From: Pegoplata infirma
Taxonomy: Eukaryota; Arthropoda; Insecta; Diptera; Anthomyiidae
Direction: 5' to 3'
NCBI GenBank assembly: GCA_963921195.1
Contig: OY992536.1
Location: forward strand, 100,838,778 to 100,902,777
DNA: 64,000 nt
The notes under the pieces are model-generated. The model was not told the DNA's origin. It was given only the letters and a program-made list of their open reading frames with translations, and made no database searches. Of the stretch, positions 1 to 11,865 are shown piece after piece; within the stretch, counting starts at the first letter, position 1, and each line of letters starts with the position of its first letter. The position numbers and the translations under genes are program-made.

Positions 1-880
1 CTTTATAAAAAGTACCTTTTACAAAAAGTACCCTTTATAAAAAGTACCTTTTATAAAAAGTACCTTTTATAAAAAGCACCCTTTATAAAAAGTACTTTTT
101 ATAAAAAGTTCCTTTTATAAAAAGTACCTTTTATAAAAAGTACCTTTTATAAAAAGTACCTTTTATAAAAAGTACCTTTTATAAAAAGTACCTTTTATAA
201 AAAGTACCTTTTATAAAAAGTACCTTTTTTAAAAAGTACCTTTTATAAAAAGTACCTTTTATAAAAAGTACCTTTTATAAAAAGTACCTTTTATAAAAAG
301 TACCTTTTATAAAAAGTACCTTTTATAAAAAGTACCTTTTATAAAAAGTACCTTTTATAAAAAGTACCTTTTATAAAAAGTACCTTTTATAAAAAGTACC
401 TTTTTTAAAAAGTACCTTTTATAAAAAGTACCTTTTATAAAAAGTACCTTTTATAAAAAGTACCTTTTATAAAAAGTACCTTTTATAAAAAGTACCTTTT
501 ATAAAAAGTACCTTTTATAAAAAGTACCTTTTATAAAAAGTACCTTTTATAAAAAGTACCTTTTATAAAAAGTACCTTTTATAAAAAGTACCTTTTATAA
601 AAAGTACCTTTTTTAAAAAGTACCTTTTATAAAAAGTACCTTTTATAAAAAGTACCTTTTATAAAAAGTACCTTTTATAAAAAGTACCTTTTATAAAAAG
701 TACCTTTTATAAAAAGTACCTTTTATAAAAAGTACCTTTTATAAAAAGTACCTTTTATAAAAAGTACCTTTTATAAAAAGTACCTTTTATAAAAAGTACC
801 TTTTATAAAAAGTACCTTTTATAAAAAGTACCTTTTATAAAAAATACCACTTATAAAAAGTACCTTTCATAAAAAGTACA
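1..880. repeat. 16-bp satellite array, first copy
   Basis: About 55 near-identical copies of a 16-bp unit, TACCTTTTATAAAAAG, with a few variants such as TTTTTTAAAA. The segment TTTTATAAAA is a perfect palindrome and AGTACC is a near dyad, so either strand can fold. It is continuous with the element tail that follows and contains no ORF. Confidence 0.95.
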
Positions 881-1697
881 CTTTTTGGTACTTTTTTATT
901 TCTTGAAATAATAAACATAGAAACTTGAAATTGGAAAAGGTTCGCCTATCGGAAAAAAATGGGTTAAAAGGAATAAAAAAGTGTACTTATAGACTTCCTG
1001 ATATATAGTGGCCCCAGAAACTTAAAATTTGGAATGTAAAATCCTTTGGTGAAAAAAGAGATTGGGAAAAGTTTTTTTTGGAAATTCCGTTTCTTAACGG
1101 GGATAAAAAGTACTTTTAATATTTGCTGAAACAATGATCCTAGATCGGGGAAGAAAAAACATTCTGAAAGAGGTACTTTTTTTAAATTCCGTTTCTAATG
1201 GGGGTAAAAAAGTGTACTTTTGATACTTTTTCTGTGCCTATAACAATGACCTTAGAAGATGGAGATGGAATTGGAAATGAAATAGAGTAGAACGGGGAAC
1301 AATATGGAATAGAGCAGGGAACAATATGGAATGATATTTTTAACTCAAATTTTTGGTGTTTAGCTTTTTTTTACTTCATATTTTTTTTTTATTGCAATTT
1401 CTTTTTTCACTGAAATATTTATTCACTCAAAATCCAAAATCCCGACATAAGGACTCGAAAATTGTCATTATATTTTTCCCCCGGAACGAACATGATAACG
1501 TACCAGCAAAGTTATTAAAATTTTATTTTTTATATTATTCATTGAAATATTTTTTTATGGAAGACTTAAACGTCCACAAGTAAATAAAACAAAGACTACG
1601 TAGGGGAATATTTTGAAAATCCATAGAATAATCCTGATCCTCCTATTATCCGGTATTTAATACAACCGGTAACGAAGTACCGGGATTGTAAGCTAGT
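1..1697 (+). mobile_element. Helitron-like element 1 (left part outside window)
   Basis: The 3' part of a non-autonomous rolling-circle-type element. It holds a 16-bp satellite array (1 to about 880) and then about 770 bp of tail that is repeated at 3825-4646. The tail ends with a hairpin, CCGGTA-ACGAAG-TACCGG (1666-1683), nine bases of spacer, then CTAGT (1693-1697). A short hairpin just before a CTRRT terminus is the known signature of Helitron 3' ends. There is no Rep/helicase ORF, so it would depend on enzymes from elsewhere. The next element starts directly after CTAGT. The start lies before base 1. Confidence 0.7.
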
Positions 1698-1717
1698 ATA
1701 TATATAAAAGAGTAATG

Positions 1718-1773
1718 TGACTGACTGACTGACTGACTGACTGACTGACTGACTGACTGACTGACTGACTGAC
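1718..1773. repeat. (TGAC)14 microsatellite
   Basis: Fourteen uninterrupted TGAC units just inside the 5' end of Helitron-like element 2. It produces a spurious Ser-Val-Ser-Gln reading frame on the minus strand. Confidence 0.97.
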
Positions 1774-1812
1774 ATACTCATTCATCATCGCCCAGCCCAA
1801 ACCGCTGAAGCT

Positions 1813-2675
1813 AGAGACTTGAAATTTGGACTGTAGGTCCACCTCCCGGAATATAGATCCACTAAGGCGGGATTTTTGCCAATGTTGATTCTAAGGGGGT
1901 AAAAAGGGTAAAAAACTGTACTTTTGGTACTTTTTATATCTCCTGAAATAATGGTCATAGAGACTTGAAATTTGAACTGTATGTTCACCTCCCGGAATAT
2001 AGATCCAGTGAGGCCGGATTTTTGCCAATGTTGATTCTAAGGGGACAAAAAGGGTAAAAAACTGAACTTTTGGTACTTTTTATATCTCTTGAAATAATGG
2101 TCACAGAGACTTGAAATTTGGACTGTATGTTCAACTCCTGGAATATAGATCCAGCAAGGATGGATTTTTGCCAATGTTGATTCTAAGGGGACAAAAGGGG
2201 TAAAAAACTGTACTTTTGGTACTTTTTATATTTCCTGAAATAATGTTCACACAAACTTGAAATTTAGACTGTATGTTCACCTCCCGGAATATAGATCCAG
2301 TAAGGCTGGATTTTTGCCAATGTTGATTCTAAAGGGGTAAAAAGGGTAAAAAAAATTTACCTTTGGTACCTTTTATATTTCCTTAAATACTGGTCCTAGA
2401 CACTTGAAATTTTGAATGTAGGTTCAGCTCCCGGAATATAAATCAACTAAGGCGGATTTTGCCAATGTTGATTCTAATTGGTATAAAGGGTAAAAAACTG
2501 TACTTTTGGTACCTTTTATATTTTCTTAAATAATGGTCCTAGAAACTTAAAATTTGCAATGTAGGTTCACCTCCCGGAAAAAATATTCACCAAGGCTGGG
2601 TTTTTGCCAATGTTGATCTACGGGGGTAAAATGGAAAAAAGTGTACTTTTGGTACTTTTTTTAATTTACTGAAAT
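1813..2675 (+). repeat. Six ~145-bp tandem repeats
   Basis: Repeat starts (AGAGACTTGAAATTT or variants) fall near 1813, 1959, 2105, 2250, 2395 and 2536, a period of 145-146 bp. Each unit carries CACCTCCCGGAATATAGATC, TGCCAATGTTGATTCTAA and GTACTTTTGGTACTTTTTAT. The last segment is similar to the 16-bp satellite unit, which suggests the satellite arose by amplification from it (inference). Confidence 0.9.
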
Positions 2676-3815
2676 AATGGTACCTTTGATAAAAAGTACC
2701 TTTTATAAAAAGTACCTTTTATAAAAAGTACCTTTTATAAAAAGTACCTTTTATAAAAAGTACCTTTTATAAAAAGTACCTTTTAGAAAAAGTACCTTTT
2801 ATAAAAAGTACCTTTTAGAAAAAGTACCTTTTATAAAAAGTACCTTTTATAAAAAGTACCTTTTATAAAAAGTACCTTTTATAAAAAGTACCTTTTATAA
2901 AAAGTATCTTTTATAAAAAGTACCTTTTATAAAAAGTACCTTTTATAAAAAGTACCTTTTATAAAAAGTACCTTTTTTAAAATGTACCTTTTATAAAAAG
3001 TACCTTTTATAAAAAGTACCTTTTATAAAAAGTACCTTTTATAAAAAGTACCTTTTATAAAAAGTACCTTTTATAAAAAGTATCTTTTATAAAAAGTACC
3101 TTTTATAAAAAGTACCTTTTATAAAAAGTACCTTTTATAAAAAGTACCTTTTATAAAAAGTACCTTTTATAAAAAGTACCTTTTATAAAAAGTACCTTTT
3201 ATAAAAAGTACCTTTTATAAAAAGTACCTTTTATAAAAAGTACCTTTTATAAAAAGTACCTTTTATAAAAAGTACCTTTTATAAAAAGTAACTTTTATAA
3301 AAAGTACCTTTTATAAAAAGTACCTTTTATAAAAAGTACCTTTTATAAAAAGTACCTTTTATAAAAAGTACCTTTTATAAAAAGTACCTTTTATAAAAAG
3401 TACCTTTTATAAAAAGTACCTTTTATAAAAAGTACCTTTTATAAAAAGTGCCTTTTATAAAAAGTACCTTTTATAAAAAGTACCTTTATAAAAAGTACCT
3501 TTTATAAAAAGTACCTTTTATAAAAAGTACCTTTTATAAAAAGTACCTTTTATAAAAAGTACCTTTTATAAAAAGTACCATTTATAAAAAGTACCTTTTA
3601 TAAAAAGTACCTTTTATAAAAACTACCTTTTATTAAAAGTACCTTTTATAAAAAGTACCTTTTATTAAAAGTACCTTTTATAAAAAGTACCTTTTATAAA
3701 AAGTACCTTTTATAAAAAGTACCTTTTATAAAAAGTACCTTTTATAAAAAGTACCTTTTATAAAAAGTACCTTTTGTAAAATGTACCTTCTGTAAAAAGT
3801 ACATTTAGTTAAAAG
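2676..3815. repeat. 16-bp satellite array, second copy
   Basis: About 70 copies of the TACCTTTTATAAAAAG unit, longer than the first array. There is one 15-bp slippage unit near 3484 and scattered variants (TTTTAGAAAA, TTTTATTAAAA, GTATC). Confidence 0.95.
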
Positions 3816-4654
3816 TACCGAAAGTACACTTTTTGGTACTTTTTTATTTCTTGAAACAATAATCATAGAAACTTGAAATTGGAAAAGGTTCCAAAAAATA
3901 TAATGGTCACTGAAACTTAGAATTTGGAATGTAAAATCCTTCGGTGAAAAAACGATGTGTTAAAGTACTTTTTGGAAATTCCGTTTCTTAACGGGGATAA
4001 AAAGTACTTTTAATATTTGCTGAAACAATGATCCTATATAATTGAAATATGGAGTATAGGATACTTCGGTAAAGAAAAAACATTCTGGAAGAGGTACTTT
4101 TTGGAAATTCCGTTTCTAATGGGGGTAATAAAGTGTACTTTTGGTACTTTTTTTGTTCCTATAATAATGACCTTAGAAGAAGGAGATGGAATTGGAAATG
4201 AAATGGAGTAGAACGGGGAACAAAATAGAATAAAGCAGGGAACAATATGGAATGATATTTTTACTCAAATATTTCGTGTTAAGCTTTTTTCTCCATATTT
4301 TTTCCCTCTATATATTTTTTCACTCAAACTTATTTTTTTATTCCAATTTCTTTTTTCACTGAAATATTTATTCACTCAAAATCCAAAATCCCGACATAAG
4401 GGCTCGAAAATTACCAATATATTTTTCCCCCGGAACGAACATGATAACATACCAGCGAAGTTATTCAAATTTTATTGTTTAAATTATTCATTGAAATATT
4501 TTTTTATGGAAGACTTAAACGTCCACAAGTAAATAAAACAAAGACTACGTAGGGGAATTTTTTGGAAATCGATAGAGTAATCCTGATTCTTCTATTATCC
4601 ATTATTCAACACAACCGGTAACGAAGTACCGGGATGGTAAGCTAGTATATTAAT

Positions 4655-5035
4655 AATTGCCTTTAAATAACAATCATACGCAACGGTGTACATGGTTTAT
4701 TTTAATAATTTGGCTATTCAGTAAATAGGTACTGGACCGATTGCAGCAAAATTCATACCAGTCATAGCTGAAGTAATTTTGAGCTTAAGTTTGGAAACTG
4801 GACCCTACATGTCCAATAAGGGCACCACCAGGGGTCTTTAAAGTTGGACACGTTTAGTACACAAAAATTTTAAATGCTTTAAAATCACCAACTTTAAATG
4901 CATGTAAAATAAAATCTAGCTCTGACCTAAAAAAAAGGCCTTGAGGATTTTGTTATGGAAAACGTCAGCTTTCGTTTGCTTTTGGTTTCATCCCATTCCG
5001 AAAGTTCGATTTTGTATCACTGTGTAATTGAATAA
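4655..5035. repeat. ~380-bp dispersed repeat, copy 1
   Basis: Closely similar to 59112-59492 in the same orientation. Both hold AACAATCATACGCAA, TTTGGCTATTCAGTAA, ACTGGACCGATTGCAGC and TTCATCCCATTCCG in the same order. No ORF and no clear termini, so the class is unknown. Helitron-like element 2 ends just to its left. Confidence 0.8.
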
Positions 5036-6880
5036 AAATTATTGAATAATTTGTATGTTGTTGATTTAGTTCGTCTAAAGGTCATAAGTTAGAGAAAAAG
5101 TATTGTTAAATAAAAAACACTGCTTTTAATTCTCACTTTAATTTTTTCACTCGAATTTTTGTTTATTTTTCGATATTTCGGCCAAACATCGTTGACCATC
5201 ATCAGGGATTTTAAGAAACTTTAAAAAATCATTTTTTTTTTTCTTCGAGTTGAAAAAGCTGTTAGCTGGTGTTTATGTTTTTGTCAATTTATTGAATAAT
5301 TTTTTAAATTTTAAATTTTTGAACTTGGAAAAAATCGGCATAGAAATGTTTTTAAAAAAAAAAAATCTAAAAAAATATATATAAATTTAATTTTCGAACG
5401 CGACCCTCGTATCTTAATTAATATTTGCTCAATATGGACGCTATCAAGCTTAAATTATAGCTTAGAAAATTTCCTATATAGCATTTTTTCAAAAATAGTC
5501 GATTGATAATAATCAGGTTAAGTATTGATAACTTTTCCTTTAAAGAACTGCTTTCAAATATATGCTGCTCCATTATTAGTTTGAGTCACTGTATTTCGAA
5601 AGCTGTTTGACCGATTTTGATTTTTTTTGATATTCGTGTTCAGCGCATTTGAAATATATAAATACAATGTTTTACAGGAAAAATGTTTTTTTTTTTTATT
5701 TCCCAAAATTTAAAACGCCGGGAGCTACAGGCTCATGTTTTCCGATTTTTCCTACACAATTTTTACGCCAAGTGGCATAATGATATGTGTCGAAAGCGAC
5801 CCACTGGCAAATGTCATCCCCTTCTACCCTATACACAAGAGATTTATGCAAGTATCAGGTATTTTTAAATTAAACAAACCATTTCACTTTAATAAATTGT
5901 TGCCAACTATGAAGAGATGATGGTTTATGGTGGCCGCAAAACGAACTGGCTGAATTCAATTTCTACGAGGCTGGGAAAATAAAATACAGCACTTTTTTTT
6001 TGTTTATATTTACTTAAGAAAATAGAAAATGGATACAATTGGTAGAAGTGAATTTTCTACTAACACAAAAAAAAAAACAAAGATTACTAATTGAAAATTT
6101 GAAATTAGTCAGTTTTTAAGAATTTCACACAACAGGTATGAATATTTAAAACAAAAAAAAAATACATCTATAACATAAATAAATTATTTAATTATTTAAT
6201 AACACTTGGCACCATGCAATTATATTTTAGCGCTTTTTTTCGTGTATCTGGCCAAAATTATGCAATATTTTTCTTTTATGGCTGCTTTTCAAAATGATTT
6301 GTTTATTTAATTTAAATCTTTTTTTTTGTTGTTTTTTTTTGGTAGAATTCCTTAAACAATTAAATAATTATTTTGTTTTTCCCCCATAATGATACAACAA
6401 ATCTTATTTTTTTTTTCACACGTTATTTTTTTTTTTTTATTATTTAAACAATTTAAGCGATTTATTTTGTTTTTTGATTATTGCAGCAGCACGCGACACG
6501 AATTTTTTCTTTTTCGAATAATATTTTTTTTTATTTTATTTTTTCGATACTTTCTGTATTGAAAGAAACAAACGTTTACATGCGATCGTTTATAATTGAA
6601 AACTGAAAAAATGATTATTAACATTGACACTGAACATGCTTGAAAAGGAGTAAAGTAATTGAATGTTTTTTTTTTTTATTCTGTACGTATGTCTGTCCGT
6701 CCGACCGTCCGTCTGGCTCAACCATACATGACTGTCTGTCTCTGTAAAACGATTGTGTGTAAATGAGTGCAAAAAAAATGTATAGATTTAATATAAATGT
6801 TTACAATGCAAAGTTAAACCTTAAGTGATTACAAAAAAAAAAAAAAATTGACAGATATTGAGTAGTTTCCTTTAGAAAAT
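5036..6880. other. Gene-free stretch
   Basis: AT-rich DNA with long A and T runs. About 5683-5960 is less repetitive (overlapping 61-codon frames) but matches no family I recognise. A short GTCCGTCCGACCGTCCGTC tract lies at about 6692. Apart from the hammerhead-like motif at 5165-5216, I see nothing functional. Confidence 0.6.
5165..5216 (-). ncRNA. Hammerhead-like motif, possible
   Basis: On the minus strand, CCCTGATGATGGTC ... TGGCCGAAATATCG contains CTGATGA, a potential short stem GGTC/GGCC and GAAA, in the order of the conserved hammerhead core. Penelope-like and other retroelements are known to carry such ribozymes. No full helix I/III set was established, so this may be only a dispersed sequence motif. 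Confidence 0.3.
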
Positions 6881-9800
6881 AATGTCTCATGAGATGTTTT
6901 TTTTTTAAGAAAATAAATATTATAAGAAATTTTGTAATGAAAGTTTTCTCAGAGTCTGAGATATTTTCTAAATAAAAAATGTCTCAAAATTTGAGAATTT
7001 TTCGGCAGGATCTGAGAATTTTTCTATATGAAAAATGTCTCAGAATCTATATAAAAAATGTCTCAGAATCTAATAATTTTTCTGTATGAAAAATGTCTCT
7101 AAATCTGAGAATTTTTCTTAATGAAATATGCCTCAGAATCTGAGAATTTTTCTATATGAAAAATGTCTCAGAATATGAGAATTTTTCTATCAATATCTGA
7201 GAATTCTCAGAGTCTGTGACATTTCTCTATAGAAAAAATGTCTCAGAATCTAAGAAATTTTCTATATGAAAAATGTCTCAGAATCTGAGAAATTTTTTAT
7301 TCGCAAAATGTTTCAGAATCGGAAAAATTTTCTATCTGCGACATCTGAAAATTTTTCTATATGAAAATGGCTCAGAATCTGAGAATTTTTCTATATGAAA
7401 AATGGCTCAGAACCTGAAAACTTTTTATATGAAAAATGTCTCAGAATCTGAGAACTTTTCTATGTGAAAAATGTCTCGGAATCTGAAAATTTTTCTGTAA
7501 GAAAAATGTGTCAGCATCTGAGAATTTTTTGTATGAAAAATGTCTCAGCATCTGAGAATTTTTCTATATGAAAAATGTCTCAGAATATGAGAATTTTTCT
7601 TTACGAAAATTATCTGAATATCTGAGAATTCCCAGAGTCTAAGACATATTTCTATAGAAAAAATGTCTCAGAATCTAAGAATTTTTCTATATGAAAAATG
7701 TCTCAGAATCTGAGAAATTTTTTATTCGCAAAATGTTTCAGAATCGGAGAAATATTTTATCTGAGACATCTAAAAATTTTTCTATATGAAAATGGCTTAG
7801 AATCTGAGAATTTTTCTATATGAAAAATATCTCAGAATCTGAGAACTTTTCTATATGAAAAATGTCTCAGAATCTGAGAACTTTTCTATATGAAAAATGT
7901 CTCAGAATCTGAAAATTTTTCTATATAAAAATGTCTCAGAATATGAGAATTTTTCTATGTCTCAGAATTTTTCTGTATGAAAAATGTATTAGAGTCTGAG
8001 AATTTTTCTATATGATAAATGTCTCAGAGTCTGAGAGTTTTTCTATATGAAAAATGTCTCAGAATCTGAGAATTTTTCTACACGAAAAATGTCTCAGAAT
8101 CTGAGAATTTTTCTATATGAAAACTGTATTAGAATCTGAGAATTTTTCTATGAAAAATGTCTCAAAATCTAAGAAGTTTTGTACAGAAAAAATTCTGAAA
8201 ATTTTTCCCAATAAAAAAATGTCTGAAAGTCTACGAAAAATGTCTCAGAATCTGAGAATTTTTATGTAAAAAAAATTCTCAGAATCTTAGAATTTTTCTA
8301 TTCGAAAAAAGTCGCAGAATCTGAGAATTTTTTTATAGAAAAAATTTCTCATAATCGGAGAATTTTTCTTAAGAAAAACTGTCTCTGAATCTGAGATTTT
8401 TTCTATAGAAAAATGTCTGAGAATCTGAGAATTTGTCTATAGGAAAAATTTTTTAGGGTCTGTCACTTTTTCTGTAAAAAAAATGTCTAATAATCTTACT
8501 TTTTTATAGAAAAAATGTTTCGGAATCTAAAAATTTTTCTGCCTAAAAAATTGTCTCAGAAATTAAGAATTTTTCTATAGAAAAAATGTCTCAGAATCTG
8601 AAATTTTTTTATAGAAAAAGATGTCTCAGAATCTGAGAATTTTTCTTTAAAAAAAACTCTAAAAATCTGAGATGTTTTCTACGGAAAAAAGTTCTGAAAA
8701 TTTTTCTTAAGAAGCAATGCTCAAGGTCTACAAAAAATGTCTCAGAATCTGAAAATTTTCTAAACGAAAAATGTTTCAGAATCTGAGAATTTTTCTATAT
8801 GAAAAATGTCTCAAAATCTGCGAATTTTTCTGTACGAAAAATATTTCAGAATCTGAGAAATTTTCTATATGAAAAAGGTCTCAGAATCTGAGAATTTTTC
8901 TATATGAAAAATTTCTCAGAATCTGCAAAATTTTCTATATGAAAAATGTCTCAGAATCTGAGAATTTTTCTATATGAAAAATGTCTCAGAATCTGAGAAT
9001 TTTTCTATATGAAAAATGTCTCAGAATCTGAGAATTTTTCCATATGAAAAATGTCTCAGAATCTGAGAATTTTTCTATATGAAAAATGTCTCAGAATCTG
9101 AGAATTTTTCTATATGAAAAATGTCTCAGAATCTGAGAATTTTTCTATATGAAAAATGTCTCAGAATCTGAGAATTTTTCTATATGAAAAATGTCTCAGA
9201 ATCTGAGAATTTTTCTATATGAAAAATTTCTCAGAATCTGCAAAATTTTCTATATGAAAAATGTCTCAGAATCTGAGAATTTTTCTATATGAAAAATGTC
9301 TCAGAATCTGAGAATTTTTCTATATGAAAAATGTCTCAGAATCTGAGAATTTTTCCATATGAAAAATGTCTCAGAATCTGAGAATTTTTCTATATGAAAA
9401 ATGTCTCAGAATCTGAGAATTTTTCTATATGAAAAATGTCTCAGAATCTGAGAATTTTTCTATATGAAAAATGTCTTAGAATCTGAGAATTTTTCTATAT
9501 GAAAAATGTCTCAGAATCTGAGAATTTTTCTATATGAAAAATGTCTCACAATCTGAGAATTTTTCTATATGAAAAATGTCTGAGAATCTGAGAATTTTTC
9601 TATAGAAAAACGTCCCAGAATCTGAGAAATTTTCTATATGAAAAAGGTCTTAGAATCTGAGAATTTTTCAGAAGAAAAAATTTCTCAGAATCTGCGAATT
9701 TTTCTATAGAAAAAATGTCTCAGAATCTGAGAATTTTTCTAAACGAAAAATATTTCAGAATCTGATAATTTTTCTATATGAAAAATGTCTCAGAATATAA

Positions 9801-10500
9801 GAACAAAAAATGTCTAAAAATCAGAGAATTTTTCTATACGAAAAATATTTCAGAATCTGAGAAATTTTCTATATGAAAAAGGTCTTAGAATCTGAGAAAT
9901 TTTCTATATGAAAAAGGTCTTAGAATCTGAGAATTTTTCTATACGAAAAAGGTCTTAGAATTAGAGAATTTTTCTATATGAAAAATTTATCAGAATGTGA
10001 GAATTTTTCTATATGAAAAATGTCTCAGAATCTGAGAATTTTTCTATATGAAAAATGTCTCAGAATCTGAGAACTTTTCTATATGAAAAATGTCTCAGAA
10101 TCTGAAAAATTTTCTTTAGAAAAAATTTCTCAGAGTCTGAGAATTTTTCTATAGAAAAAATGTCTCAGAAATTGAGAATTATTCTATAGAAAAAATGTCT
10201 CAGAATTTGAGATTTTTTTTGTAGAAAAAATGTCTCAGAATCTCAAAAATTTTCTATAGAAAAAATGTCCCAGGTTATGAGAATTTTTCTATAGAGAAAA
10301 TTTTTCATAATCTTAGAATTTTTTTATCGAAAAAATGTCTCAGAATCTGAGAGTTTTTAATAGAAAAAATGTCTCAGAATCTTTGAATTTTTCTATAGAA
10401 ATAAAATCTCAGAATCTAAGAATGTTTCTTTAGAATGAATATCTCGGAATCTGAGAATTTTTCTTAAAAAAAATGTGTCAGAATAAAAAAAGAAATAGAT
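6880..10500 (+). repeat. 35-bp satellite array, forward polarity
   Basis: About 100 units of 35 bp made of TCTCAGAATCTGAGA followed by ATTTTTCTATATGAAAAATG. Each unit holds two perfect dyads: TCTCAGA-A-TCTGAGA and TTTTTC-TATAT-GAAAAA. Homogeneity is highest at 8880-9600 and decays to both sides, as expected for recent unequal exchange in the middle. No coding potential. The same unit fills the hAT elements at 16363-18694 and 35741-39490. Confidence 0.95.
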
Positions 10501-10549
10501 TTTTTTATACAGAAAAATTTTTTAGAATTATATTTTTTTTGTAAAAAAA

Positions 10550-10990
10550 AATTCTCAGATTTTCAGATTTTTTTTGTGTCAAAAAGCTGAGAATTTGGGA
10601 CATTTTTTCTTCAGAAAATTTCTCAGATTCTAAAACAAATTTTATATAGAAAAATTCTTAGATTCTGAGACATTTTTTCTATAGAACAATTTTCAGATTC
10701 CGAGACATTTTTCGTATAGAAAAATTCTCCGATTGTGAGATATTTTTCGTACAGAAAAATTCTTAAATTCTAAAAAAATTTTCGTATAGAAAAAATCTCA
10801 AATTCTGAGACATTTGTCGTATAAAAAATCGTCAGATTCTGAGACATCTTTCGTGTAGAAAAATTGTCAGATTCTGAGATATTTTTCGTTAAGTAAATTC
10901 TCAGAAAAAATCTCTCAAGAAAAATCTCTAAAAATCCGAGAGTGTTCTATCCGAAAAAAATTCTCAGCATCTAAAGATTTTTTTATTCAC
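10550..10990 (-). repeat. 35-bp satellite, reversed polarity block
   Basis: Units read as the reverse complement: TCTCAGATTCTGAGAC followed by ATTTTTCGTATAGAAAAA. They are more diverged than the main array. The switch occurs through a degenerate zone at about 10490-10560. Confidence 0.85.
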
Positions 10991-11227
10991 ATTTAAAGGT
11001 TAACAAAAACACATAAAGCCATAACACCCAGAAAAAAGTAAAATACGAAAATCTCTTTTGTATAAAGACACACAAAACTGATGATGATGATGATCGTGTT
11101 CATCATCTTCATTATTATTATGATGAGAATACTACCGGCTTATTGTGGTCGAGAGTTGAATGACAGACAGGAATATTTTATGCACGTACTTGTGTGTAAG
11201 TAAAATTTGTAACGACACAATAATAAA

Positions 11228-11865
11228 ACAAGTAAAACGATAAGTTCGTATTAGCCGATTCCATGAAGGCCCTACCCTGCACATTTGATATTTTTTACTG
11301 ATTTTTTACTATTATATTATTATTATTGGAATGAGTTTTTTTTTCAGTGTAAATTGTTTTTAGACATTTTGATTAAACAAAAAACTGAGTAAAAAATATT
11401 TTGAGTTAAAATTTTTTTTTGGAAAAATATTTTTTTGAGTTTTAAATTTTTTTTTTTTTTTGGAGTTACAAAAGCACTTACAAAATTTTTACGTGTTTTC
11501 ACTGCTTAATCCTAAAATAACTAAATAAACAATTGAATAGGTAGGCAAATATATTTCAATTTTAGGGTGTCCTTACATTTTCAGTCAAAACTGTTTAACA
11601 GCTTCACCGATTTTACTGCAAAGAAATACCAGTCTTGCTGGGACTCTCACAAATATATATCCCTTGTATCAGCAGCCTTCAAGCTGTATTTAGAAAGTTA
11701 GCGTGATTGCAACAGACAGATAAATAAACGGACATATAAACGGATATCTCTAGATTGTCTTAAATTTAATCGGGGAGTACTTAAAGGTACTCTATGAGGT
11801 CAAAGACCGATGTTTCAATTTGTTACAAACCTAACGACAGAATTATGTAGACCCTCTTTTACCAA
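11228..11865 (-). mobile_element. Diverged TACCCTCC-family copy
   Basis: Begins with ACAAGTAAAACGATAAG and CCGATTCCATGAAGGCCCTACCC. It ends with ACAGACAGATAAATAAACGG, GTCAAAGACCGATGTTTC and AGACCCTCTTTTACC, which match in order the minus-strand copy at 27121-28107. Old and heavily mutated. The A/T-run interior has no ORF. Confidence 0.55.

Larger units (their letters stand above)
1698..4646 (+). mobile_element. Helitron-like element 2, complete, tandem to element 1
   Basis: Starts immediately after the CTAGT of element 1 with ATATATATAAAAGAG, followed by a TGAC microsatellite (1718-1773), six ~145-bp repeats (about 1813-2675), a second 16-bp array (2676-3815) and the shared tail. It ends with the same CCGGTA/TACCGG hairpin (4615-4632) and CTAGT (4642-4646). 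About 2.95 kb long. Non-autonomous, since no long ORF is present. The TATATATAAAA start followed by a simple repeat and an AGAGACTTGAAATTTGG block resembles Helentron/HINE elements of insects (family knowledge). Family placement is inference. Confidence 0.7.

Noticed and set aside
1..880. CRISPR-like regular array
   Set aside because: There are no unique spacers. The whole 16-bp period is conserved, so it is a satellite.
1596..1781. Minus-strand frame with Ser-Val-Ser-Gln repeats
   Set aside because: It is the translation of the TGAC microsatellite.
6590..6772. 60-codon minus-strand frame
   Set aside because: It crosses a GTCCGTCCGACC low-complexity tract and has no conserved features.
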